Shown: piece after piece, positions 45,465 through 55,128 of the stretch
Layout of the letters: each line of letters opens with the position of its first letter
Position numbering within the stretch: position 1 is the stretch's first letter
Assembly (NCBI GenBank): GCA_025331445.1
Contig: JAIWNE010000124.1
Location: 33,757 to 97,756 of the forward strand
Source of the DNA: Blakeslea trispora
Lineage: Eukaryota; Mucoromycota; Mucoromycetes; Mucorales; Choanephoraceae
Reading direction: 5' to 3'
DNA: 64,000 bases
Made by a program: the position numbers and the translations under genes
Notes under the pieces: model-generated
Database searches by the model: none
Told to the model about the DNA's origin: nothing
Seen by the model: only the letters and a program-made list of their open reading frames with translations

Positions 45465-46793
45465 CAGTGGGCTAACAAAAAAAATTAGAATCTTTTAAAA
45501 TCCCGAATTAAAAAGAAAAGATATGCATAACATTCCAGACCATTTTCATCTCTCTTAAATAATAAAATGTCTACTAAAAAGTTCCTCAACAACGAAGAAA
45601 AGCGTATTATGCTTGAAATGAGAAATCAGGGAGTCAAGGTTTTTCAAATTGCAGATGCATTGGCGGTAAAAGTGAGTACGGTGTATGCAGCTCTGAAGAG
45701 GGCAAAATTAAGAGGTACCACGGATTGTGCCACAGGATCTGGAAGACCCTCCAAGCTCTCGCCAAGAACGCTACGATTACTCAGAAGAGAAGCAATCTTC
45801 AACAGGAGAGCCACCTTGGCTGAACTGACAGCATCTCTTCCTGTCAAGGTACACCCCGCCACTGTACGTCGTGCGTTGCACAAAATGGGGTTCCACAACC
45901 GTGTGGCAGTCAAGAAGCCCTTCCTCACTCCTCTGCATCGATTCAACAGACTCAAGTTTGCAGAGGAGTACCAAAACTTCACGCTCGAGGACTGGAAGAA
46001 GGTGGTGTTCACCGGTGAAAGCTCGTTTGAAAACGGCAAAAATTCCGCCCTTGTGATGGTCTGGCGCTTGCCATTGGAGAAGTACCTGGAGGATTGCTTG
46101 GCGCCTACCTTTAAGAGTGGCAGGACTAGCCTGATGGTTTGGGGTGCCATCAGGTATGATGACAAGTCTGAGCTCCACTTTGGCAGCAATGAAGAGCGAA
46201 AGGGAGCGGGTTTCGTATCATGCATATACGAAGGCCCGCTCCTAAGATTCTATGGAACGGAGCAAGATCTTATTCTAATGGAAGATGGCGCTCCAATCCA
46301 TAGATGCAGAGCTGCAAAAGATTGGAAGGCTCAGAGGAACATGCGAGTCTTGCCATGGCCTGCACAATCGCCTGATTTAAATCCCATCGAAAATTTATGG
46401 ATGAAGATGAAAAGGCGTGTGCAGGCCCTTCGAGCTGGAGGTAGGCGCTTCAGAAACGCGGAGGAGTATAAGGCATGCTTGCAAAGGGTTTGGGATGAAT
46501 TACAACCAGAAGATTGGAACAAACTCATTGCAAGCATGCCTAGAAGATTACGTGATGTAATCAAGAATAAAGGTGGGCCAACTCATCATTAGTTGGCCCT
46601 TTTTAATTTAAAAAGTCTATCTTTGTTTCATAATAGTGTTTGAGCATAATCTAAGAGTATTTTTAACAGTTATCCATAGGTTGTGGAAGATTTAATAGAA
46701 AGTAAGTAGTCCTTTAGAGATCATTATCAATACATATAGTCATTTCGATTTTGCGGGATTTTAAACGATTCTAATTTTTTTGTTAGCCCACTG
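45465..46793 (+). mobile_element. Tc1-C: Tc1/mariner transposon inside Gypsy pol
   Basis: 1,329 bp with TIRs CAGTGGGCTAACAAAAAAA / complement, flanked by TA (45463-45464 and 46794-46795). A single full-length transposase ORF is inside. Joining 45464 to 46796 makes Gypsy pol continue in frame (TYCT then LPNAIVDLE). Confidence 0.95.
45567..46592 (+). CDS. Tc1-C transposase, full-length ORF with first catalytic Asp changed to Gly
   Basis: ATG 45567, 341 residues without stops or frameshifts, the usual length for Tc1. N-terminal HTH domains (GVKVFQIADALAVKVSTVYAAL at residues 22-43) are followed by a GSGRPSK linker hook and a second HTH. The catalytic core reads FTGESSFENG where Tc1 proteins have SDES at the first Asp, so the GAT/GAC codon is GGT (46015-46017). 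The second Asp (LMEDGAPIH, near 46285) and the Glu (SPDLNPIENLW), 34 residues later, are intact. Loss of the first Asp should abolish cleavage although DNA binding may persist. It is the best preserved coding gene in the window. Confidence 0.92.
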   Translation: MSTKKFLNNEEKRIMLEMRNQGVKVFQIADALAVKVSTVYAALKRAKLRGTTDCATGSGRPSKLSPRTLRLLRREAIFNRRATLAELTASLPVKVHPATVRRALHKMGFHNRVAVKKPFLTPLHRFNRLKFAEEYQNFTLEDWKKVVFTGESSFENGKNSALVMVWRLPLEKYLEDCLAPTFKSGRTSLMVWGAIRYDDKSELHFGSNEERKGAGFVSCIYEGPLLRFYGTEQDLILMEDGAPIHRCRAAKDWKAQRNMRVLPWPAQSPDLNPIENLWMKMKRRVQALRAGGRRFRNAEEYKACLQRVWDELQPEDWNKLIASMPRRLRDVIKNKGGPTHH

Positions 46794-47032
46794 TACAGTA
46801 AGTTGACTTAAGGTCTATGTTAGCATTGGCATCTAGCAATGGCTGTAATTGATTCATATGATACAATCTCTCAACAGAAGTACCAACTGGGCTAGCATTA
46901 ACAGCATTACTTACTTCCTCAGGGTCAATAGGACAAGGCAATTTTGGTCTTGTAGTAACTAATCCATGAATGGCAACACCTAAGCGAGGCATTAAATCTA
47001 GACCAATAATGACAGGTACGTTATCAGTAATA
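46794..47032 (-). pseudogene. Gypsy pol segment between protease and RT
   Basis: A short piece of the Gypsy polyprotein left between the two inner insertions: ITDNVPVIIGLDLMPRLGVAIHGL, then a linker to NIDLKSTYC at the TA site. The IIGLDLMP part is the C-terminal end of the aspartic protease. It joins in frame to 52789 on one side (DEH then ITDN) and 45464 on the other. Confidence 0.85.
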
Positions 47033-47054
47033 TATTAAAAAGATAAGGTGTTCT

Positions 47055-47135
47055 AAAAAACAGTCATCACCCGCTTAAATTCGAGTTGTAAAAAACAGTC
47101 ACCGCCCGCTTAAAATTGAATTGTAAAAAACAGTC
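47055..47135 (+). repeat. Tandem AAAAACAGTCA units at the 5' end of Helitron-2
   Basis: Two units of about 37 bp (AAAAACAGTCA-C/T-CRCCCGCTTAAA...GAGTTGT) and a partial third, with one more AACAGTCACTAACTTTTAAA word at about 47457. They are candidate Rep-binding repeats; that is inference from position only. Confidence 0.75.
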
Positions 47136-47202
47136 AATTAAAACAAAATTCACTTACACAGATAATGAGCTTCAAACAACAACAAATTATGAGCTATAGA
47201 CC

Positions 47203-47427
47203 AGCTGGGAGGGGGTTTGGGGGAGGGTTGTCCCTCCCCCATGCGCACAGCCAGCACTAATTAGGATCAGTACACTAAGCCTTAACTAGCCTGGGAGGGG
47301 GTTTAAGGGGAGGGTCGTCCCTCCCCCTCACGCAAAGCCATTACAGTCAGGAACGGTAGAATGAGCCTAGGACAGCTGGGAGGGGGTGTAAGTGGGAGGG
47401 TCGTCCCTCCCCCTCACGCGAAGCCAT
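47203..47427 (+). repeat. Three GC-rich hairpin/G-quadruplex repeats in Helitron-2
   Basis: Units at about 47203-47252, 47290-47339 and 47376-47427. Each reads CTGGGAGGGGG, a spacer, then a perfect stem of GGGGGAGGG against CCCTCCCCC (8-9 bp) with loop TTGT or TCGT, then (C)ACGC-AAGCCA. The G-rich arm before the loop fits a G-quadruplex pattern of four G3 runs. They lie about 200-400 nt upstream of the Rep start codon and stand out from the AT-rich surroundings. Confidence 0.85.
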
Positions 47428-47631
47428 CATTATTCATTCGTTGATATACAGTTTGTAAAGAACAGTCACTAACTTTTAAAACATTTGAAATTGATGCGTG
47501 TTCTACTGCTGTTCTAAAATTACTTTTTTCTTTTTTTTATCTCCAATTAGTAAGTAACTTGGCTATAGACTTTTAGTTTCCTATACTGTTATTTGACTAT
47601 TGAAACTTTGACAGATACATATAACAAAAAT

Positions 47632-50600
47632 ATGAATGATCCATCAACTATTTTCTGTGCAGCATGCAACGAGCCGGGACACTCTCGCAGAACATACCGA
47701 TTTTGTCGAATGAACCCTCGCAATCAAGTAGATGAAGATGTGCAGATGGAAGAAGTTCAACAGAATCAACGTCAAGACAATATAGCTGTATGTTCAGCTT
47801 GCAATGAACCTGGACACTCACGCCGAACTTTTGCTGGGTGCAGAATGAACCCACGTTTTCAGAATATGGAAGTAGATGGGCAACTCCCTGCTGTCGAAGT
47901 TTGCGTCAGCTGCGGAAGGGAAGGACATTCTAGAAGTACCAGTAGAATTTGCCCTTTGAACACTCAAAACACTTTGAATATCGCAAGAGACTTGAGTGCT
48001 GTACCTTCTATGAGATTTGATTGTGGTTCAATGAGTTGTGTTTGCAATCATTGTGGTGCCTTGATGTGGATAAAGGAAAGAGCTTCTGGTAGTAGTATGA
48101 CTCATCCTGTATTTCAGTTGTGTTGTTGTAAGGGCGAGTCAATCTTAAATCCTTTGCAACCAACACCGTTAGAAATTGCAAATCTTCTTAAGGGAAATGA
48201 TAATACTTCCAAAGAGTTTCGAAGCAATATTAGAATGTACAACAGCTCTTTAAGCTTCACTTCATTTGGTGTAAACCTTGATTTGAACTTAGCTGATAGT
48301 CGAAATGGCTCCTACACTTTTCGAATTCAGGGCAGTCCATATCATTTGATTGGATCTGCTATTCCCTTAGAAAATGCGAGTCCTAAGTTTGCACAGATCT
48401 ATATTTTTGATACTGAGTATGAATTGGAAAATCGACATGCAATTGCACAAAATGTAGACCGTTCAACTTTGTTAGCAATTCAAAATATGATGCATTGAGT
48501 TAACCCCTTCATTGCTATCTTCAAAAACATGACGCGAATCGCTGCTGAACAACAGGGTAACAGTAGTAATGTTGGTCAAAATGAAGGCATATCATCTATG
48601 AAAAATGTGAAGTTAGTCTTTAGAGCTGAAGGTGTGCCAGATCGTAGACGCTATAATAAACCTACGAACGGATCTCACATCGCAGCTATAATTGTTGGTG
48701 GTGATAATGACGATAATGCTGCAAACACCTCTCGAGATATTGTCATTCAATACCAAGACAGTTCTATTGTAAGAATCAATGATTCAAACCAATTCTATGA
48801 CCCATTACATTACGTTCTTTTGTTTCCCTTTGGAGAACCTGGTTGGAGCATCACCACTTTAAGCACTTCGTCCAATGAAAAAATGACAATCATGCAGTTC
48901 TATAGCTTTAGGCTCATGTACAGACCATCTGATGGCCATTTGTTACATCTTTTTGGCAATCTATTTCATCAATACATTGTCGATATGTATACTAAGATGG
49001 AGCAAAACAGACTCTTATACATTTGTCATAATCAAAACAGTTTAAGGTGTGAACTGTATCAGGGTCTGCAAGATGCTGTAAATTTAAGTGATGGTTTGGA
49101 ACCAGCCAATCAAGAAGAAAGAGAACGGTTAGGCAAAAAGGTAATCTTACCATCCAGTTTCATCGGCGGGCCTCGACACATGGCGCAATTGTATCAAGAT
49201 GCATTGAGTATTGTCAGACGTTTCGGAAAGCCTGATTACTTTATCACCTTTACCTGCAATCCTCAATGGCCTGAAATCCAACGGGAACTTTTGTTTGGTC
49301 AGAAAGCATCCGATCGACCCGATCTTTGTAGCCGAGTTTTCAACATTAAGCTTCGTGAATTACTTGATGATTTGACCAAAAAGAATATTTTGGGGAAAGC
49401 TATTGGATTTGTCTACACTATTAAATTTCAGAAACGTGGACTTCCTCATGCTCACATTTTGTTGATCGTTGATTCCTCAGATAAGCCTTTAACTGTAGAG
49501 GAGTATAATAATGCTGTATCAGCTGAGATACCAGATCCAGTTCGTTTCCCTTTGGCCCACCAAACAGTGATAAAACATATGATTCATGGACCATGTAGCT
49601 TAATTAACTCGCAAGCTGTTTGTATGGACAATGCGCATGGGTGTACTAAAATTATCCCAAAGCCTTTTCCAATAAGACAACTGCTAATATCAACGGTGGC
49701 TATCCTGTGTATAGAAGAAGAAACAATGGAGTCACAGTCGCAAAGACTATAAACAGACATACGTACAATATTGACAATCGTTGGGTTGTACCCCACAATC
49801 TCTACCTTGCTACGAAATATGATGCTCATATAAACGTCGAAATATGTTCATCAATTAACAGCATTAAATATGTCTACAAGTATGTCTACAAAGGTCATGA
49901 TCGAGCCTCATTGTCTGTTGAGCAAAGTGATGAAGTCCGCTCCTTTATCGATGCCCGATATGTCTCTGCTCCCGAAGCTTGCTGGAGATTATTCTCTTTC
50001 CCTATGCACAAGGAGTTTCCCGCACACCAACGACTGGCAATTCATCTCGAGGACGAGCAGTCTGTGTATTTTAGCGAGAATGAAAACATCAATGCTGTAT
50101 TGATGCAAGCTGCTGAACAAGACACAACGTTGACCAGTTGGTTCAAAACAAAACAAAACGATCCTGATGCAAGATCGATTTTGTACCCAAACTTTCCTGA
50201 GCAGTATGTCTGGCACACATCTGTAAAGCCAAGAAAATGGGCAAAAAGACAACGTGGTTTCGGTGCAACTATTGGCAGAGTTTATTCTGTATCTCCCAAA
50301 AGATCAGAATTATATCATCTTCGCATGCTGTTATACCATGTTCCTGGAGCAACCTCTTTTGCTCACTTGAGAACAATTGATGGCATATGCCATCCTACTT
50401 TTCAAGCTGCTGCTAGAGCGTTAGGCTTACTTGCATCGGATAACCAATGGAAGCAATGCCTAGATGAAGCTGCTCATACACAAACGCCTGTTTCTCTTCG
50501 CAAGCTCTTTTGCATTATCCTGGTGTTCTGTGATCCTGCTGATCCATATCAGCTATGGTTGGATTTCAAAGATAAGCTTTCAGAAGACTATGTTCATCAG

Positions 50601-52340
50601 CTACAAAATGATTCTTCATTTGATTCAGTATTGAACAATGTTAACGATGAAGCCTTTGATCGTGCACTTTTAGATATTGAGAGTATCTTAACAAGTCACC
50701 ATGGCTCAAGTCCACGATCATATGGGCAATTCGAAGTACCTGTGTCTAACTCTGGGCAAACTAATCCTAACAGTTTGATCCAAGAACAGCTTCGATTGAA
50801 TGCTATTGCAAGACAGACGACTTATCTTGAAGATGTTGCAAATTTTAATTCTGATCAACTTGAAGTTTACGAATCTATCATGCAATGTGTGGAAAGAGAT
50901 GGATGTAATTCAACTGAGTTTCCCAGACTTTTTTTGTTGATGGGCCTAGAGGTACGGGTAAAACCTATCTTTTCAACACCCTCTTAAAAGCTGTACGATC
51001 TGGTCATGATGGTTTTGCTTTAGCTGTTGCTTCCAGTGGCACAGCTGCATTATTGATGGCAGGTGGCAGGACAGCTCATTCCATGTCTAAAATACCTTTG
51101 GAGGCTTCCTCCACTACAATGTGTGGAATCACACCATCATCTAAGCAAGCTCAATTATTAAGAAAGACAAAGCTGATCATTTGGGATGAGTCTTCAATGA
51201 TTGATAAGTCTACTCTTGAGACAATGGATCGTACATTCAAAGATATTTTTGGTGCTCAAAATGATGCGCTAGAATCAGTACCATTTGGTGGCAGATTGAT
51301 GGTTTTTGGTGGCGACTTTCGTCAAGTACTTCCTGTCATTTCTAAAGGCAGTAGATCAGATGTTGTCAATGCATGCATAAACCGATCTTTTCTTTGGCCT
51401 TCCTTTGCTGTAAAGAAACTTCAATTAACATGCGTGTTCAGCAACTCAAAATAGCAATAATCCTTCTTTGTCCCATGAACTTGAACAATTTGCTAATATG
51501 CTTTTGGATATTGGTAATGGCTCAGCAGAAACTCTTCGAGTTCAAGTTTATCCAAGCTTTATTGCCACTGACACTGACTTTGTCAAGCTGCATGATTCAA
51601 TGCTTATAGCTGGAGATAATCTTTTGAATCTTCTCTCTGCTATTTATCCAGAGCTGTTCAATCCAAACATGAGGATTGAAAGCAGTGCATCCTACTTGAT
51701 CAACTCTGCTATTCTGACGCCAATTAATGTGCATGTTGCAGAGATCAATCATTTGCTGATTGAAAAGCTTCCAGGTGAGCCTGTCATCTACTACAATGCT
51801 GATGAGACTTTGGATCAACAACAATCGTTGCAGTATCCTATGGAAGTTCTCAATGCAATCGAATCGGGCTCTTTACCTCCCCATGTGCTTACATTGAAAG
51901 TCGGAGCACCGATCATGCTTTTAAGGAATCTTAATGCACTAAATGGTTTATGCAATGGTACAAGACTCATTGTCAAGTCTTTAATGCAAAACTTAATTGA
52001 AGCAACCATTGAAACAGGTACATTTGCTGGATCTTTTGTATGCATTCCAAAGATAAAGCTCTTTTCTGTTGCATCTGATGCCATGCAGTTTCAACGGGTT
52101 CAATTTCCTGTAAGACTTGCTTTTGCTATGACAATCAACAAAGCTCAAGGACAAACGCCTGATCGAGCTGGATTGTATCTACCAAAACCAGTCTTCAGCC
52201 ATGGGCAGTTATATGTTGCTCTATCACGAGTCAGACAAAAGGAGTCTATCAAAATTCTCATTGGCAAATCAAACTCCATTCCAGCCCAATATGCAAAAAA
52301 TCATACAAGAAATGTTGTATACAAAGAAGTGTTCATATAA
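47632..52340 (+). pseudogene. Helitron-2 Rep/helicase with three N-terminal zinc knuckles; one stop, about three frameshifts
   Basis: ATG 47632. Three variant knuckles (C-x2-C-x4-H-x7-C) fill residues 5-110. A helitron N region follows (CNHCGALMW, FQLCCCKG, SPYHLIGS, FAQIYIFDTEYE). TGA at 48496-48498 interrupts just before VNPFIAIF. The Rep domain has TFTCNPQWPE (near 49250), KFQKRGLPHAHIL with the H-A-H metal pair (near 49450) and YKYVYKGHD with Tyr/Lys of the nuclease (near 49880). The helicase has GPRGTGKT (near 50960), LIIWDESSMI, GGDFRQVLPV, AMTINKAQGQ and LYVALSRVR. Single-base frame changes lie near 49670, 50925 and 51440. No introns are needed. Otherwise it is near complete, at about 1,570 residues. 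Confidence 0.9.
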
Positions 52341-52761
52341 AAATTTTACTTCCTCTGCACTTATTTTAATTATCACTATCATCATTGTTATTCTTACAGT
52401 CCTTATCTTTCTTATACATATCAATAAAATTGCTTTTTAGAAATCCCTCAGATCTGATCCTAATCGAACCTATCTCATTTAGCTATAAACCAAATACTCG
52501 GATAAACTTGAGTCGTTCTCACTGCCCCGGGACACATGTTTTTTTTACCAGAGCGATGGTTTAAAATACATGAAGCGCAGCGAAGGGGTTATTTTATACC
52601 ATAGCGAAGGTTCAAAAAAAATATGGGTGGGCCCCCACATTGATCTTCTCATCGAATTAGTTGGCCTGCGGCAGCACGAGCATCTTACAAAGCGTAGCGT
52701 ACCGTACCATAGTGAAGGTCAAGAAAATTAACCAGAGCGCAGCGGAGGTGCTAATTTTATT
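52341..52761 (+). repeat. Array of ACC...GGT mini-hairpins before the Helitron-2 3' end
   Basis: Between about 52545 and 52780 short palindromes built on ACC-AKAGCGMA-GGT recur: near 52549, 52598, 52708, 52731 and, last, the terminal ACCGC...GCGGT. Words such as AGCGCAGCG and CCATAGCGAAGG repeat. The remaining bases after the stop codon at 52340 hold nothing else recognisable. Confidence 0.65.
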
Positions 52762-52788
52762 ACCGCAATGGAGGTGCGGTTTGTAAAA

Positions 52789-54719
52789 TGCTCGTCTTTG
52801 ATAGAAAAGGCATTGAAAACTTCGAAAGTATGATTTAAAAATTGTTTATTGTAGAATAGTTTGAGACTACATTGCCCCAAGCGAGCCGCAGAAGACTGTT
52901 CATGCCCTAACTGTACACTGCCAGAAGCAGGCACAAGAGGAAGGCCAAGGGAAGAGAAGAACATAGATTGGACCACACTAAAAGTAGCCCCACTGTCCAC
53001 CAAGGCGTACACAGCAATGTTTTCTACAACAATAGAAAAAAAAAGAGCGTTAGACTTATACTCTGGTAGTTTCGTAAATTTAGTATCGTACTTACATTGC
53101 TGTGCAGCCTCAGCAACGCGTTCGTCGATCTCAATAGCGTCTTCCGAAGAAGACGACACAGAAGACAAACCAGAGGAGTCACCCACAGAGGCAACAGAAA
53201 CAGCAGCATTGGTGTGTTCAACACCAGTAGGAGGAGCAGAGGGACCACCCGCGACAGAAGTGCCAGCAGCCAACGCGCCAGCAGCAGAAGGGGTACCAGC
53301 AGTAGCATTGCCAGTAGTAAAAGCGTTCCACTCTCTAGAGGCTCCAGCAGGCGCCTGAGCTGAAGAGCCCGTCACTGCACCCAGAGAACCAGAAGAAGCA
53401 AACGCAGAGGAAGAAAGAGACATCATGCCAAAGCGAGGTATCTCGGAGGGAACACCCGAATCGCAAACATGAGCTTTTGACCAACCTAAAGCACCGCACT
53501 TGTAGCACTTGCGCTCCTTACTCTTTCCTTTATCGGCGCGACGAGCCAACGAAACCGAAGAAGTAGTGCCAGAAGCACCAGAAGCACCAGAAGCACCAAC
53601 CAAAGAAGACGACACTCTTGGCAAAAGCTTACAATCTGCCGTATTGTGGCTATCTACCTTGTGAAGGTCGCAGTACTTCCCAACCGTAGCATGGCGTTTT
53701 GTTACCTTGCCACTCGACTTGACCGCATACTTAGAGCTGCCTGTAATTGACCCAGCCAAAGCGCCAGAAGAAGAATCACGAGACTGCCAGTTTTCACGTT
53801 CCTTAAACACCCGCAGAGAAACAGAAACAACTTGGTTAAAATCCCACATCGCATGTTCAGGCAGAGCAGCACGAGCCAAGATCACTTGTTCCAGCAAAGT
53901 GCTAGGCATAGCACGTTTGAAACGATCAACCAAGACCGACGAAGGAAAACACTGAGCACCAGACCGGCGGCACAAGTCACGAAAACGATCAAAAAACGCT
54001 TCTAAGCCTTCACTTGTTAACATGGATATGTTTGATAATTGAAGGGCGCAATCAGCTTGATCTTGTAGTTCCGTACGCCCAAAACGAGCAGAGAACGCAG
54101 CTTTAAAATCAGACCACGAGGGAGCTGAAGGAGAAAATTGAGTCAAGAACTGATCATACCACTGTCTAGCAGTATAAGAAAGTAACTGGGGAACCAGTCG
54201 TGTAAAATGAATATCGATATTCAAAGCATTGGCATGCATCATGTCTTCGAAGTACATCACACAAGCGTGCACATCAGAGAATACACGGACCTTAGGGTCA
54301 TGCACGCAGCCTTCCCACTGAAAGAAAGGCAACGAGGAAGGACAAACCACACGAGAAGCACCAGCAGCACCAGCCAAAGACCAGGGAGCACCAGCACCAG
54401 ACGCAGAGGCAGCAGATCCTCCGTCAGCAACAGCAGCCAAAGCACGGTTCAGCAAAGACAACTCAGCCATCTGTCGCTTGATTTCCGTTTCAAGTACCAC
54501 GGGATCCACAGAGTCACATTGGCCAGCCAACAGTACAATGCTTGTCTTGAGCTTGCTAATCTGCTCTCTAGGCATGGCCGTACCATCGACTACTTCAGCA
54601 GCGGAACTAGAAACCACAGGCACAGAAGCAGCAACAACAGGAAGAAACTCGTCAACACCATTGATCATGTTGACGTCAGCAACAGGAGAGAGAGAAGAAG
54701 AAGAAGAGTTAGAGTTCAT
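52789..54719 (-). pseudogene. Gypsy gag and protease, cut by Helitron-2
   Basis: ATG 54719 on minus; no stop within the 644 retained codons. The N-terminal half is Ser/Ala-rich, then a capsid-like gag region (FFQWEGC, YFEDMMHANALNIDIHFTRLV, ARQWYDQFLTQF, WSDFKAAFSARFG) at residues 135-260. A long Ser/Ala/Gly-rich linker surrounds a zinc-knuckle-like CYKCGALGW (near 53500), in which the usual His is Trp. The aspartic protease follows with YALVDSGATFSVV (near 52990). Translation then runs into Helitron-2 sequence at 52788. Gag packages the RNA; the protease matures the polyprotein. The long Ala/Ser linker suggests relaxed low-complexity expansion. Confidence 0.9.
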
Positions 54720-54808
54720 TGTTAAAAGAAGAAGGTAAGTAGAAGTGAAAAAGATAGGTAGAAGAATAAAGAGACAGAGAGTGTTGCTATTATCTTGATT
54801 GAAAAAAA

Positions 54809-55128
54809 TGTGATATTTCTAGTGTAATTGATAACAAGTAAAATTTAATCAGACCAAAAATAAGCTCTCCTTTATTCAATTCAAATTATTCTCTTATTTG
54901 TATAAAACTAATTGGTCCCACGTTAGAACTGAGAATGTTGGCTTCTTCCGTTCTTTAGGATATTTATCTATAAAGAATGGCACTTTAAATTTATGTGATG
55001 ATCCATCTGACTATGAAAAGGGGTAATGCACTCCTAAATGCGCTCTCAGACTCTAGATGTACTATTCGTCTGTGCTTGCACTTGTATCTCTGGTTAGGGG
55101 TAACCACTAATGTAGCGTGCATGCAACA
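54809..55128 (-). repeat. Gypsy 5' LTR
   Basis: Matches 41940-42259 with about ten differences in 320 bases. On the minus strand it runs TGTTGCATGC...ATATCACA. The sequence right after it (54808 downwards) starts TTTTTTTCAATCAAG and lacks the TGG of a usual tRNA primer site. Confidence 0.93.

Larger units (their letters stand above)
47033..52788 (+). mobile_element. Helitron-2, almost intact, inserted in Gypsy
   Basis: 5,756 bp between host bases A (47032) and T (52789), the A-T target known for Helitrons and with no target duplication. The 3' end has a hairpin ACCGC/GCGGT (52762-52780) followed by TTGTAAAA. The 5' end lacks the canonical TC and the 3' end lacks a clear CTRR. One large Rep/helicase gene is inside, with repeat arrays at both ends. 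Exact limits follow from restoring the Gypsy reading frame. Confidence 0.85.
41940..55128 (-). mobile_element. Ty3/Gypsy chromovirus, complete with LTRs, carrying two nested insertions
   Basis: Two 320-bp LTRs (41940-42259, 54809-55128) with TG...CA ends and a perfect 5-bp target duplication ACATT (41935-41939, 55129-55133) enclose gag-protease-RT-RNase H-integrase-chromodomain on the minus strand. Helitron-2 (47033-52788) splits the protease/RT junction and Tc1-C (45465-46793) splits the region before RT. Without them the element is about 6.1 kb, a usual size for the group. The LTRs differ at about ten positions, so insertion was not very old. Confidence 0.95.

Noticed and set aside
45644..46225. 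193-codon ORF on minus opposite the Tc1-C transposase
   Set aside because: Antisense of a conserved transposase gene, no motif of its own.
47203..47427. Evenly spaced palindromic repeats resembling a CRISPR array
   Set aside because: Only three units, spacers are not uniform, no cas genes, eukaryotic context; they lie inside Helitron-2.
52861..54725. Plus-strand ORFs of 80-170 codons opposite gag
   Set aside because: Antisense shadows of the Ser/Ala-rich gag frame; the minus-strand frame has capsid and protease motifs.
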